Shown here: one piece after another, positions 21,730-30,963 of the stretch | How the letters are laid out: each line of letters opens with the position of its first letter | Position numbering within the stretch: the first letter of the stretch is position 1 | Assembly (NCBI GenBank): GCA_028713125.1 | Contig: JAQTOU010000002.1 | Coordinates: 462,583 to 526,582 of the forward strand | DNA: 64,000 nucleotides | Source of the DNA: Elusimicrobiales bacterium | Lineage (GTDB): Bacteria > Elusimicrobiota > Elusimicrobia > Elusimicrobiales > UBA9959 | Direction of reading: 5' to 3' | Translations under genes and position numbers: made by a program | The notes under the pieces: model-generated | What the model was told of the DNA's origin: nothing | The model's database searches: none | Seen by the model: the letters and a program-made list of their open reading frames with translations, nothing else

Positions 21730-24099
21730 ATGAAATACTGGTTCTACTCGGAAGGCAATATCCTCGGCCCGTACGATCCGGCAGAAATGCTGGCTCTTCC
21801 CGCTTTTGCCGACGAAAGCCTGGTCTGTCCCGAGAGCGCCACCGGCGACAACCCAGGCGACTGGCGCCCCGCCTCGCAGGTGGGGGAGATAGCCGCCGCC
21901 ATGAGCTTCGGCGCCGGCCGCACCATCACCGCTAACGCGGTAGCGGGGGCTTACGAATACGAGACCGGCTTCAGCTCCGCCGTAAATTATTTCGAGAACA
22001 AAGAGCCCTCCCCCGGGGCTTCTTACGGGGAACTCCTCGACACCATAGACAATATCCTCGGCGCTTATAAGGATGGCCCCTCCGCTCCCGGCAGACCTCC
22101 CGAAACTGATTACGACCTGGCCGAGAAGTTCGATATCCGCCTCTCCCATATACAGGAAGAGCTTGAAGCCGCCCGCTGGGAGAAGAACCTGCTGCTCGAA
22201 AAGATCCGCGCGAAGGACAATGAGGAGAAGAGGAACCGCGAGAAGATAGCCGAGCTTGAAGCCCGCCTTAAAAGCGAGATCGGCAAGACCCATGAAGGGT
22301 CCAGAGAGCTCGAGCAGGTGCGCCACCTGGCCGACCTCAAGGAAAAAGCCGAGACGGTGCGCCAGATAGAGGAGATAAAGAAAGAAGAGCTTGAGCTCTC
22401 CCGCGATATCCCGCCGGTCAAGCGCCTCGGCCAGCCCGCCGAAGCCGCCCCCTCGCAGTCCGGCGCCGCCCAGCCGGCCAATGAATTTCAGGCGCTTAAG
22501 CCCCAGTCTCTTTCCGAAACCCGCCAGCCCGAGGAAAAGCCCGGTCCTAAAATAGAGGTCAAATCGTTTAAGAGCATGTCCCGCAGCTCGGAGGTGAAAC
22601 TCGAGACCTCCCTTGGCAAGGAGCTGAAGGAAGAGGCCGATGACGCCGGGCTTACCAGCCGCAAATTCAGGAGCCTGGGTCAGACCCAGCCGCCTGCCTA
22701 CGCCTACAGCGGCTCCCATCATGACAAACCCCTGCCCGGCCCCGAAGCCGCTCCCCCCGGAGCGTTCAAGCCCCAGGAGACTTTCGAGCCCCTTCCCCAG
22801 CAGGCTGGCGGCATCGTTTACGATTTTACCGTAGTTACCGCCAAGCAGCCGGAGACCTCGCAGCAGTTCCAGATAGAGACCCGCTACGAAGCTCCGGCTT
22901 ATCAGCCCCCGCAGGCGCAGCCCCAGGCGGCAAAGCCGCCCGCTTATGATTTCGGCGCGGCGCAGCCCGCGCCGGCTCCGGCGCAGCAGCCGGCTCCCGC
23001 CCAGCAGCAGGCCCCTGTCCAGTACAAAGCTCCCCAGATAAATCAGGGCTTCCAGTTCCAGCCCATGTCCCAGACGATGGGCAATCAGCCGGCCCCGGCG
23101 CAGCAGCCTGCTCCGGCCCGGCAGCCCGCGCCGGCTCCCCGCGCAAGCGCGCCCGAGCTCCAGGCAGCTTCACCTTCGGGCCAGCCTTCATCCGCCGCTA
23201 TTCCCGCTTCCCAGGAAAAGGCGGCCGCCGCTTCAGAATCTCCCGATACTACGATGCGCGTGCCGGTCCCCAATTCAAAAGGAAAGCCGGACGCGAAAGC
23301 GCCCGACAAGCCGAAGAGAAAGGGGGGCAGGTCGGCCTTCCTGGCCATACTCGTGGTTTTCGGTTCGATGGCAGCCGGCGGCCTCGGTTACTTCTTTATG
23401 GGCGAGGGCCTGAGCTTTTCCGAATTCTCAATGCTTAATCTCGGCAGCAAGAAAAAGCCCGCGTCCATGGACAGCCAGCTCGAAGCTAAGGCCGCTCCCG
23501 CGCCCGCCCCTGTACAGCAGCAGGCGCCGGAGCCTGAGCCCCAGCCGGCCCCGCAGCCCGCTCCCGCCCCGGTCGAGAAACCGGCGAGCGAGAACATCAA
23601 AAAAGCCCTCGATATCGTTAAGGGCTATAAGCTTTCCGGCGGCCGCGGCAACATCGCCACTTGGTTCGCCAACTCTTTCCTTTCAAGCTCCTCCGGCGGC
23701 GCGAACGAGGAGTGGACCGCGACCCCCCTGCACGGCGACATACTCGTAGTTCAGTACCGCCTGCTCAGGCCCAGGCAGGAGCCGCTGATCTACCAGTTCG
23801 AAGTCGATGCGGCAAAGCGCGATATCGTGCGCGGTATAAACAATAACGCCATAGAGCTCCTTGATCTGTCCTCGAAAGAAAAAACGGCCAGCGCGGCTCC
23901 CGCGAAAAAGCCCGCGCCCAAACCTAAGGCGCGCAAAACTGCCGGGCGCGGGGAGATCCCCATCCTCCCGCTGCCTGATGCCCCGCCCTCCGGAACCCAG
24001 GCGGAGCAGGACCCTACCGGGTTCGAGACTTCCCCGGCCGAGGGCTCGGAGCAGGTAAAATACCTCAAGGCCCAGGAATCCGACGAAGAGCTGTTTTAA
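21730..24099 (+). CDS. GYF_2-domain, Pro/Ala-rich single-pass membrane protein
   Basis: The 789-residue protein starts with a GYF_2-like domain (YWFYSEGNILGPYDPAEM...DWRPASQVGEI, about residues 3-57). A charged coiled coil follows at about 130-225 (EELEAARWEKNLLLEKIRA). A long low-complexity Pro/Ala/Gln linker runs to about 530, then one transmembrane helix at about 536-558 (FLAILVVFGSMAAGGLGYFF). A second Pro/Ala linker leads to a small extracytoplasmic domain near residues 620-715. GYF_2 domains bind proline-rich partners at the cytoplasmic face. Placement just before pilT and pilC suggests, but does not show, a link to pilus function. No named family covers the whole. Confidence 0.8.
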   Translation: MKYWFYSEGNILGPYDPAEMLALPAFADESLVCPESATGDNPGDWRPASQVGEIAAAMSFGAGRTITANAVAGAYEYETGFSSAVNYFENKEPSPGASYGELLDTIDNILGAYKDGPSAPGRPPETDYDLAEKFDIRLSHIQEELEAARWEKNLLLEKIRAKDNEEKRNREKIAELEARLKSEIGKTHEGSRELEQVRHLADLKEKAETVRQIEEIKKEELELSRDIPPVKRLGQPAEAAPSQSGAAQPANEFQALKPQSLSETRQPEEKPGPKIEVKSFKSMSRSSEVKLETSLGKELKEEADDAGLTSRKFRSLGQTQPPAYAYSGSHHDKPLPGPEAAPPGAFKPQETFEPLPQQAGGIVYDFTVVTAKQPETSQQFQIETRYEAPAYQPPQAQPQAAKPPAYDFGAAQPAPAPAQQPAPAQQQAPVQYKAPQINQGFQFQPMSQTMGNQPAPAQQPAPARQPAPAPRASAPELQAASPSGQPSSAAIPASQEKAAAASESPDTTMRVPVPNSKGKPDAKAPDKPKRKGGRSAFLAILVVFGSMAAGGLGYFFMGEGLSFSEFSMLNLGSKKKPASMDSQLEAKAAPAPAPVQQQAPEPEPQPAPQPAPAPVEKPASENIKKALDIVKGYKLSGGRGNIATWFANSFLSSSSGGANEEWTATPLHGDILVVQYRLLRPRQEPLIYQFEVDAAKRDIVRGINNNAIELLDLSSKEKTASAAPAKKPAPKPKARKTAGRGEIPILPLPDAPPSGTQAEQDPTGFETSPAEGSEQVKYLKAQESDEELF

Positions 24100-24165
24100 C
24101 CCGGGATTTTCCAGTGCGCGCGACAGGCGCGGGATACTGGCCGGGGCCCCCGGTTAAATCACGGG
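24100..24165 (+). other. Three-way-junction-like structured segment after the GYF_2 gene
   Basis: Starting at the stop codon, 24100-24109 (CCCGGGATTT) pairs with 24156-24165 (AAATCACGGG) with one mismatch. Inside are CCAGT/ACTGG (24111-24115 with 24136-24140, extended by GCGC/GCGC) and CCGG..CCGG (24141-24153). There is no T-run. It could be an mRNA 3' structure or a regulatory element ahead of pilT. Confidence 0.4.
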
Positions 24166-24187
24166 TCCTGCCCGCTAAAAACTATCC

Positions 24188-24215
24188 TTGATAATAATAA
24201 TAAAAATGGTAAAAT
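24188..24215 (+). promoter_or_regulatory. Promoter ahead of pilT
   Basis: TTGATA (24188-24193) and TAAAAT (24210-24215) are separated by 16 bases within an AT-rich patch unlike the surrounding GC-rich DNA. The pilT ATG lies 84 bases downstream behind an AGGAG ribosome site. Confidence 0.5.
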
Positions 24216-24299
24216 ACTGCAGTTAAGGGCGGGGCTGAGCGTCAGGAGCGGGGCTTTGTAAATTTTCGGTCCAGCGGGCTTTTTTTAGGAGCTATCTTT

Positions 24300-25376
24300 A
24301 TGGTAACAATGAGCGAGCTGTTTATAATGATGCATGAAAAGAACGCATCCGACCTCCACCTTACCGCCGGCGCCACCCCGATGCTCCGCATCGACGGGGA
24401 CCTCGTGCAAACCCCGTTCGAAAAGCTTACCCCGGAAATGTGCCAGACGCTGATCTTCTCGCTGATGACGGACGCCCAGCGGCAGCGCTTCGAGGCCACC
24501 AACGAACTCGACTTCGCCTTCGGCATCAAGGGCATGGGCCGCCTGCGCATGAACGCCTACCGCCAGCGCGGCGTCGTCGGCGCGGCCATCCGCTCCATCC
24601 CCAGCAAGTACAAGACTTTCGAAGAACTGAACCTGCCCCCGGTCGTTTATGAGCTGATGAAGATGACCAAGGGCCTGCTCCTGATAACCGGCCCTACAGG
24701 CTCCGGCAAATCCACCACGCTGGCCTCGATGATAGACTACCTCAACGAGCACCGCAACTACCATATCATCACCGTCGAGGACCCCATCGAGTACGTGCAC
24801 ACGCACAAGAAGAGCATCGTCAACCAGCGCGAAGTCGGCGCCGACACCGAAACTTTCGGTGCGGCCCTTCGCCACGTGCTTCGGCAGGACCCCGACGTCA
24901 TCCTGATCGGCGAGTTGCGCGACCTGGAGACCATCGGCGCCGCCCTGAACATCGCCGAAACCGGCCACCTGGTGCTGTCCACGCTGCACACCTCGGACGC
25001 CGCCCAGACCATCAACCGCATCATCGACGTTTTCCCGCCGCACCAGCAGGAGCAGATCCGCGTGCAGCTCTCGTTCGTCCTGCAGGGCGTGTTCGCCCAG
25101 CAGCTGCTGCCTATGGCCAGCGGCACCGGCCGCACGCTGTGCTGCGAGGTTCTTATCGCCAATTCAGCCGTCCGGAATTTGATCCGCGAGCAGAAGATCG
25201 AGCAGATCCCGACCATCATCCAGACGGGCGGCAAGTATGGCATGGTCACAATGAACCAGTCGCTCGTGGACCTTTACAAGAAGCAGAAGATCAGCTACCA
25301 GGAAGCCGTGACGCGCTCGTCCGATCCCGAGGACCTGAAGAAGCTGCTGCAGAAGACCCTTTCAGTTACGAGCTGA
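24300..25376 (+). CDS. pilT: Type IV pilus retraction ATPase PilT
   Basis: The 358-residue protein begins with the PilT N-domain (LHLTAGATPMLRIDGDL). It has Walker A GPTGSGKST near residue 133, the Asp box VEDPIEYVH, Walker B ILIGELRDLETI and the His box LVLSTLHTSDAAQTI. The C-terminal AIRNLIRE-like retraction motif appears as SAVRNLIREQKIEQIPTIIQT. It powers pilus retraction at the inner-membrane base. pilC follows 71 bases downstream, probably co-transcribed. Confidence 0.95.
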   Translation: MVTMSELFIMMHEKNASDLHLTAGATPMLRIDGDLVQTPFEKLTPEMCQTLIFSLMTDAQRQRFEATNELDFAFGIKGMGRLRMNAYRQRGVVGAAIRSIPSKYKTFEELNLPPVVYELMKMTKGLLLITGPTGSGKSTTLASMIDYLNEHRNYHIITVEDPIEYVHTHKKSIVNQREVGADTETFGAALRHVLRQDPDVILIGELRDLETIGAALNIAETGHLVLSTLHTSDAAQTINRIIDVFPPHQQEQIRVQLSFVLQGVFAQQLLPMASGTGRTLCCEVLIANSAVRNLIREQKIEQIPTIIQTGGKYGMVTMNQSLVDLYKKQKISYQEAVTRSSDPEDLKKLLQKTLSVTS

Positions 25377-25447
25377 GCGTCGGGGGGGAGTAAAAGGACC
25401 AGGGGGCAAGCGTCCGCTTACCGCCTGGTCCCGGCGGTTTACCAATT

Positions 25448-26638
25448 ATGCAATTTGCCTATAAAGCCAAGGAAGCGGGCGGCAAGGTCAAGGAGGGCCA
25501 GGTAGAGGCCCCCGACCAGAAAGCCGCCATGGCCCGGCTGCGCGAGCAGAAGCTGTCCGTTATAGAGATAAAGCAGTCCGCCGCCAAAAAAATTAAAAAA
25601 GGCAAGGTCGACAGTAAGGACGTCGTCATGTTCTCCCGCCAGCTCTCCACGCTGGTGTCCGCCGGCGTGCCCATCGTGCAGGGGCTCAACATCCTCGAGG
25701 CCCAGGCGGAAAGCCCCGCCTTCAAATACGTGGTTGGAGCGCTGCGCACCGATATCGAGGCCGGCCTTTCCATAGCCGACGCCATGGGGAAGCACCCGCA
25801 GGCCTTTACCGAGCTTTATGTTGCCATGATCAAGGCCGGCGAGGTGGGCGGTATCCTGGATACCATCCTCGAGCGGCTTTCCGGCTTCCTGGAATCAGCC
25901 GAGCAGCTGAGGGCCAAGGTAAAGAGCGCGCTTATGTACCCCACGGTCGTATTCAGCGCGGCCGGTATCATCACTATCTTCCTGATAGTTTTCGTCATCC
26001 CGATCTTCAAGGATATCTTCGGCAGCTTCGGCGCCGAACTGCCCATGCTGACGCGCGTTATCATAGGGATCTCCGACTTCCTGCGCGCCAAGCTGCTTTA
26101 TATGCTGCCTTTCATAGGCGGCGGCGTCTGGCTGTTCAAGAAGTGGTCGAAGACCGCGAAGGGCCAGGAGAAGATCGACGAGATCACGCTCAAGTTACCC
26201 GTTTTCGGCATCCTGCTGAAGAAGGTCGCCATAGCCAAATTTACACGCACGCTGGGGACGCTTATCAAATCCGGCGTGCCGATCCTGCAGGGCCTCGAGA
26301 CGGTCGCCAAGACCTCCGGCAATAAGGTCATAGAGCGGGCCATCAATTCCAGCCGCGACTCCATCAAAGAGGGCGGCCGTATTTCCGACCCCCTGAAAAA
26401 AGCCAATATTTTCCCGCCGATGGTCATCCAGATGATAAGCGTCGGAGAAGAGACCGGCGGGCTCGATAACATGCTGAACAAGATCGCCGACTTCTACGAC
26501 CAGGAAGTCGATACCGCCGTAAAGGGCCTGACCTCCATGATAGAGCCCATCATCATCATCGTCCTTGGCTTCGTGGTCGGAACCATCGTCATCGCCATGT
26601 TCATGCCCATGTTCGCCCTGGGCGACATGGTCGGTTAA
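25448..26638 (+). CDS. pilC: Type IV pilus inner-membrane platform protein PilC / type II secretion F family
   Basis: The 396-residue protein starts FAYKAKEAGGKVKEGQVEA, typical of PilC/GspF. It contains two T2SSF domains (VVMFSRQLSTLVSAGVPIVQGL near residue 60 and AKFTRTLGTLIKSGVPILQGLE near 260). Each is followed by membrane helices (VVFSAAGIITIFLIVFVIPIF; IIIIVLGFVVGTIVIAMFMPMF). It forms the membrane platform on which the PilB/PilT motors act. A strong terminator follows. Confidence 0.95.
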   Translation: MQFAYKAKEAGGKVKEGQVEAPDQKAAMARLREQKLSVIEIKQSAAKKIKKGKVDSKDVVMFSRQLSTLVSAGVPIVQGLNILEAQAESPAFKYVVGALRTDIEAGLSIADAMGKHPQAFTELYVAMIKAGEVGGILDTILERLSGFLESAEQLRAKVKSALMYPTVVFSAAGIITIFLIVFVIPIFKDIFGSFGAELPMLTRVIIGISDFLRAKLLYMLPFIGGGVWLFKKWSKTAKGQEKIDEITLKLPVFGILLKKVAIAKFTRTLGTLIKSGVPILQGLETVAKTSGNKVIERAINSSRDSIKEGGRISDPLKKANIFPPMVIQMISVGEETGGLDNMLNKIADFYDQEVDTAVKGLTSMIEPIIIIVLGFVVGTIVIAMFMPMFALGDMVG

Positions 26639-26654
26639 AGCTTTCCGCCAAAAT

Positions 26655-26682
26655 AAAAAGCCCGGGCTTCCCCGGGCTTTTT
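26655..26682. terminator. Bidirectional intrinsic terminator
   Basis: A 12-bp perfect stem AAAAAGCCCGGG/CCCGGGCTTTTT with loop CTTC lies between pilC and the convergent minus-strand gene. Confidence 0.92.
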
Positions 26683-26693
26683 TATTCGGTCTT

Positions 26694-27332
26694 CTAAATA
26701 GAGGGGCAGGCTCCTGGTTTGTTTATATAGCTCTCGCGGAAGAGGGTCTGGAACTCTACGGCCTGGGGCTCGTAGCCCGGATCGTCCAGCGACAGGTCCC
26801 AGCCGCGGTACCTGTGCTGGATATAATGCACGAACTCATGGGCCAGCGAGTCGTCCATCGCCCGTCCGTGCTCCGCGTACCACGCCGCTTCGTCCATGAG
26901 GTAGATCTCGTTCCTGTCCCAAACGTAAACATTAGTAAGTTGGGCGGGGCGCTGCCCCCACTGCGGCTCGACCGCGTCCTGGAACTGTTTGAGGGGCACC
27001 GAGCTTTCAAAAAATATTTTAGGCAGCGGAATGTCGGGCCGGTATTTCTGTTCCATCATTCCGGCGACCGCTTTAAGTACGCACTCCGGAGCGTATCTGA
27101 GTTCCGCGGGCTTCGCGGCGGAAACTTTTGACATTGGGGCGCGCGACAGTACAAGTATGGGGCGAGGCTCTTCCGCTTTAGGCCAGCTTAGGTCCGGATA
27201 GATGTCCAGCAGCTGCTTTCCTGCGGGGCCAGGAATATCCGCGACTCGGGAATCATCCTGGCAGGCGTGCGCCGGGGTCAGGAACAAGGGAAAAAATACA
27301 AGGGCCGAAACCGCAATATTTTTGATTTTCAT
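26694..27332 (-). CDS. Secreted HExxH metallopeptidase-like protein
   Basis: The 212-residue product has a signal peptide (NIAVSALVFFPLFLTPAHA). Near its C-terminus it carries HEFVHYIQHRYRG, a zincin-type HExxH motif, followed by GYEPQAVEFQTLF, where a downstream Glu may be the third zinc ligand. MDEAAWYAEHGRAMDDSLAHE upstream resembles a structural loop seen in DUF-type zincins. A periplasmic or extracellular protease or wall-modifying function is possible. The family is not recognised beyond the motif. Confidence 0.7.
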   Translation of the reverse strand: MKIKNIAVSALVFFPLFLTPAHACQDDSRVADIPGPAGKQLLDIYPDLSWPKAEEPRPILVLSRAPMSKVSAAKPAELRYAPECVLKAVAGMMEQKYRPDIPLPKIFFESSVPLKQFQDAVEPQWGQRPAQLTNVYVWDRNEIYLMDEAAWYAEHGRAMDDSLAHEFVHYIQHRYRGWDLSLDDPGYEPQAVEFQTLFRESYINKPGACPSI

Positions 27333-27427
27333 GTCCGTGCCTGCCTGCTATATTGGCTTCAATCAGAGTTTAATGTCCGCTCCGGAATTTGTCAAGTGCC
27401 GCCGCGGCCGCGCTACGCCGAGCCCTC

Positions 27428-27727
27428 TTATAAAGTCTTTTCTTTTTTGAGGAGGGCCAGCTTGGCCTTCAGCCCGCCGGGGGCGGAGAAGCCGCCGAGG
27501 CTCCCGTCGGACTTGATAACCCGGTGGCAGGGAACTGTCGGCGCGAAAGGGTTTTTCCCCAGGGCCGAGCCTACCGCCCGCACCGCGCCGGGCCTTCCTA
27601 TCTGTTCCGCTATCCACTTGTAGCTGCGGGTCTGTCCCGCCGGGATCCTCATGCAGGCCCGCCAAACCGCCTGCTGGAAAGGCGTGTAAGCCTTCATTTT
27701 CAGGAGCGCTTCCTCTTTCTTCATCAT
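27428..27727 (-). CDS. ogt: Methylated-DNA-cysteine S-methyltransferase, catalytic domain only
   Basis: At 99 residues this contains only the C-terminal helix-turn-helix/catalytic domain of O6-alkylguanine-DNA alkyltransferase. It has FQQAVWRACMRIPAGQTRSY, the arginine-finger region AVRAVGSALGKNP and the active-site PCHRVI. The N-terminal RNase-H-like domain of full-length Ogt/Ada is absent. Because the acceptor cysteine is kept, it should be a true transferase rather than an alkyltransferase-like protein. Its ATG overlaps the uvrC stop by four bases, placing two repair genes in one unit. Confidence 0.88.
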   Translation of the reverse strand: MMKKEEALLKMKAYTPFQQAVWRACMRIPAGQTRSYKWIAEQIGRPGAVRAVGSALGKNPFAPTVPCHRVIKSDGSLGGFSAPGGLKAKLALLKKEKTL

Positions 27728-29028
27728 CCCTCCAGTTCCGCCCTGCCCCGCAGCTTGCGGTGATAGGTTACCCCGAAGCGGTGCGCTTCGTCGCGCAGCG
27801 CCTGCAGGAGCCGGAGTCCCGCGTGCGCCCGGTCGAGCAGCAGCGGCAGCGCCCGCCCCGGCATAAAGATCTCCTCGAGCTTTTTAGCCAGGCCTATGAC
27901 AGGGATCTTCAGCCCGGCCGCGCGCAGCGCCTTCATCGCCGCCGCCAGCTGCCCCGGTCCGCCGTCTATCAGCAGCAGGTCCGGAAGGGCTTCCTCTTTT
28001 TTCTTCAGCTGGGCGAGTCGGCGGCCCACTATTTCCTCCATCATTGCGAAGTCATTGCCGCCTTCGGGGGTGTTCTCGAAATTGATCCTGTATTTGCGGT
28101 AATGCGCCGTGTTCTTTTCCCCGTTTATAAAGCATACGGAGGAGCCGACGGCCTGTTTGCCGAAAAGGCTGGAGGTGTCGAAGGCTTCGATATGGACCGG
28201 GGGGCGGGCCAGCCCGAGCGCCGCCTTAAGCGAGGTGACAGAGCCCGTGCGGCCGGTGGCCTGCTGCAGGAAATCCTGGTCCAGCTTGTGCACCAGGACG
28301 CGTTCCTCCATGTGGGAGAAAGCGTCAAGGAAGTCACGGTACGTCGCGGCTTCCTCGTAGCTCAGCTTCGCGGCTGCGCGTTCCATCCTGGCATTGAAGG
28401 CGAGGCGGAGCTTTTCGTAATCCCCCTTCAGGAAGTCCGCGACCCGCGCGACCAGCGCGTTATAGGCCGCTTTCGAGATCCTGCCGGCGCAGGGCGCGGT
28501 GCACTGCCCGGTATGGAAATAGAGGCAGGCCTTTATCTTGCGCTCGTCCAGCGGCTTCGCCAGCGAAAAATCCCAGCGGCAGCGGCGGAGGTTGATGAAT
28601 TTTATGCGCCAGAGATAGGCCGTGAGTTTTTTGAGCGGCTCCACTTTAGGGAAGGGGCCGAAGTAGCGCCCGCCGTCCCTCGTTTTCCTGCGCGTGAAGA
28701 GCAGGCGGGGGAAATCCCCGCCGGTGAGCTCCAGGTACGGGTAGGTCTTGGAGTCCTTCCACATCTCGTTGAAGAAGGGCTGGAGGCCGTGGATAAGCTG
28801 GCGCTCGGTCAGGAGGGCCTCCCGCTCGCTGGCCGAAGCGATATAGTCTATGCTGCGGATGAGGGCCACGAGGTTGGGGATCTTTCCCCTGGTATCCGAC
28901 GGGTTCTTCCTGAAATACTGCGCTACGCGGTGGCGCAGGTTCTTGGCTTTGCCTACGTAAAGCACCGTGCCTGTCGCGTCGCGCATCAGGTAAACTCCCG
29001 GGCCGTCAGGTAAATGCGTGAGGTCCAT
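27724..29028 (-). CDS. uvrC: UvrC-like excinuclease subunit lacking the C-terminal HhH domain
   Basis: The 434-residue protein has the N-terminal GIY-YIG nuclease (GPGVYLMRDATGTVLYVGKAKNL, residues about 9-31). A cysteine region follows (CLYFHTGQCTAPCAG), then the UvrB-binding UVR helix pair near residue 210 (LSYEEAATYRDFLDAF). The RNase-H-like second nuclease begins at EAFDTSSLFGKQAVGS and includes LLLIDGGPGQL. Typical UvrC is about 600 residues and ends with tandem helix-hairpin-helix motifs; here the protein stops soon after RDEAHRFGVTYHRKLR. No frameshift is visible after the stop, since ogt begins at once. Both incision centres should be present. Confidence 0.88.
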   Translation of the reverse strand: MDLTHLPDGPGVYLMRDATGTVLYVGKAKNLRHRVAQYFRKNPSDTRGKIPNLVALIRSIDYIASASEREALLTERQLIHGLQPFFNEMWKDSKTYPYLELTGGDFPRLLFTRRKTRDGGRYFGPFPKVEPLKKLTAYLWRIKFINLRRCRWDFSLAKPLDERKIKACLYFHTGQCTAPCAGRISKAAYNALVARVADFLKGDYEKLRLAFNARMERAAAKLSYEEAATYRDFLDAFSHMEERVLVHKLDQDFLQQATGRTGSVTSLKAALGLARPPVHIEAFDTSSLFGKQAVGSSVCFINGEKNTAHYRKYRINFENTPEGGNDFAMMEEIVGRRLAQLKKKEEALPDLLLIDGGPGQLAAAMKALRAAGLKIPVIGLAKKLEEIFMPGRALPLLLDRAHAGLRLLQALRDEAHRFGVTYHRKLRGRAELEG

Positions 29029-29032
29029 GGTT

Positions 29033-30622
29033 TTAGAACTTGCCGCCCGTAACTAAATTTCTTTCTTCCACTTTAAGGAGCCTGAGGGCTGTGAAATAAA
29101 CGGCTACCGCGGCCGGCACCGAGACTACCGTTACCGCGAGGGGGCCTGCGGGAGCCAGGAGCTCCCGCAGCGCGAGCGCGGCCAGGGCGCAGGCGGCCGC
29201 CGCCAGCGAAGGACGGAAAAGCGGCATGGTCAAAGGGCTGAAGCCGGCTTCCCGCTTAAGCGCGAAAAGGAAAGCGAGGGCCGCGGCCCAGGAGCTCAGG
29301 GAGGTTGCCAGCATCAGGCCTCCCGCGCCCATCGGCCGCATCAGAAGGAGGCACAGCAGGGCGTTCAGGGCCAGCTGTCCCGAGATTATCGCTATGGGCG
29401 CTTTCTGCCTGCGCATCGCGTACAGGGCCGAGGCGGCCACTTTATTCAGGCCGTAAGCGGGCAGGCCCAGCGCCAGCCAGAAAAGCGCCCGCGCCGTGAC
29501 CAGGCTCTGCTCCGGCAGGAATTTCCCGTGTTCGAAGAGCGCCCTGCAGACGGGCAGGGCCGTAACGGCGATGCCCAGCGCGGCCGGCAGCATTATGAGC
29601 CAGGAAGCCGTAAGCGCCGGCTTCAGCCTCCGCCTGAAACCTTCGGCGTCCCCGGCGGCCGACCTCGCCGCCAGCTCTGGCAGCGACAGCGTAGCCGCGG
29701 CCGCCGCGAAAAGGGAAACGGGGAACTGCACCAAGCGGGCGGAATTGTAGATGGCGGTGATGGAACCCGGCTCCAGGAAGCTGGCGTACATCGTGTTTAT
29801 CAGCATGGAAACCTGGTCCTGGGCCAGCGTCAGGGCCGCTGGCGCCGCGGCCATCAGGGCGGGGGCCGCCCCGAGGTTTTTCAGGGGATTATTGAACGCC
29901 AGCCCGTACCCCTCGCGCCGGAGCAGCGGGAGCAGCGCCATGACCTGCAGCAGGCCCGATGCCGAAGCAGCGGCCGCGACGAGGATTATCTTCCCGCGCG
30001 CGTCCAGCCCGCCGAACAGCCCGAAATGAAAAGCCGTCAGCAGGGCTATTACGGAAACGGAAAACGCGGCTGGAGCCAGCGCCGGCAGGAAGAATTTCCG
30101 CGCCGAATTAAGCGCGGCCGTGAAAAGCGCCGCCGCGTTCACGAAGACCAGGTGCGGCATGAAGACCGCGGCGAGCAGCGCCGTGAGTTCAAGCTGGCCG
30201 GGAGAGGAGCGGAAGCCCCGGGCCGCCAGCAGGACCAGTTCCTGCCGGAAGAGTATGCCGGCGGCGGCGATCAGGGCGGAGCTCCAGAAAATAATCGTCC
30301 AGGAGGAGGAGAAGAATCCCTGCGCGGCGGCTTTCCCGCGCGTTTTTTCTTTTTCGAGGAGGGGGATGAAGACGGCGTTGAGCGCGCCTTCGCCCACGGT
30401 GCGCCGGAAAACGTTCATCAGCCGGAAAGCCGCGTAGTAAGCGTCGGCCAGGGCGCCGCCGCCGAAAAAAGCCACCAGCAAAGCGTCGCGCGCGTAGCCG
30501 AGGACCTTGGTTATCAGCCCGGCTCCCGCCATCCCGGACAGGCCCCTCGCGAATGCGCCGTGCCCTTCCGGCGCGGCTTCTTCGCTGTTCGTCCCAGCGC
30601 GGGTATTTGCTTTTTCTGGCAT
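29033..30622 (-). CDS. murJ: Lipid II flippase MurJ
   Basis: The start is taken at ATG 30622 (MPEKANTRAG) because a longer frame would run through rpsT on the other strand. The 529-residue protein has about 14 hydrophobic helices and the MurJ N-terminal signature (TKVLGYARDALLVAFFGGGALADAYYAAFRLMN) with VGEGALNAVFIPLL. It moves lipid II across the inner membrane for peptidoglycan synthesis. It lies four bases upstream of uvrC, in the same direction. Confidence 0.93.
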   Translation of the reverse strand: MPEKANTRAGTNSEEAAPEGHGAFARGLSGMAGAGLITKVLGYARDALLVAFFGGGALADAYYAAFRLMNVFRRTVGEGALNAVFIPLLEKEKTRGKAAAQGFFSSSWTIIFWSSALIAAAGILFRQELVLLAARGFRSSPGQLELTALLAAVFMPHLVFVNAAALFTAALNSARKFFLPALAPAAFSVSVIALLTAFHFGLFGGLDARGKIILVAAAASASGLLQVMALLPLLRREGYGLAFNNPLKNLGAAPALMAAAPAALTLAQDQVSMLINTMYASFLEPGSITAIYNSARLVQFPVSLFAAAAATLSLPELAARSAAGDAEGFRRRLKPALTASWLIMLPAALGIAVTALPVCRALFEHGKFLPEQSLVTARALFWLALGLPAYGLNKVAASALYAMRRQKAPIAIISGQLALNALLCLLLMRPMGAGGLMLATSLSSWAAALAFLFALKREAGFSPLTMPLFRPSLAAAACALAALALRELLAPAGPLAVTVVSVPAAVAVYFTALRLLKVEERNLVTGGKF

Positions 30623-30644
30623 AGAATGATAAACTATCGTTACT

Positions 30645-30941
30645 ATGGCAAAACTAAAGACCGGAAGACATACCAGCGCTATAAAAGCCTGGCGCAAATC
30701 AGAAAAGCTGGCCTCCAAGAACAGAGGCGTAAAAACCAGGATTCACGACACCGCGAAAGAGTTCGGAACTCTCGTCGCCAAGAAGGACATGGAGGGCGCG
30801 CAGAAAATGCTGCCCAAAACCTATGCCCTGCTTGATAAAGCCGCGAAGACCGGCACTATCCACTGGAAAGCCGCCGCGCGGAAGAAGTCCCGCCTCGCCG
30901 CGCGCATAAAGTCGATAGCCCAGAATCCTTCCGTTAAATAA
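30645..30941 (+). CDS. rpsT: 30S ribosomal protein S20
   Basis: The 98-residue basic protein shows the S20 pattern: short N-terminal KLKTGRHTSAIKAWRKSEK, then paired helices with the conserved IHWKAAARKKSRLAARI end. It binds 16S rRNA. Only 22 bases separate its ATG from the divergent murJ ATG, so its promoter must lie inside the murJ coding region or overlap its start. Confidence 0.95.
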   Translation: MAKLKTGRHTSAIKAWRKSEKLASKNRGVKTRIHDTAKEFGTLVAKKDMEGAQKMLPKTYALLDKAAKTGTIHWKAAARKKSRLAARIKSIAQNPSVK

Positions 30942-30963
30942 CTTTCCCTTAAAAAGAAAGAGC

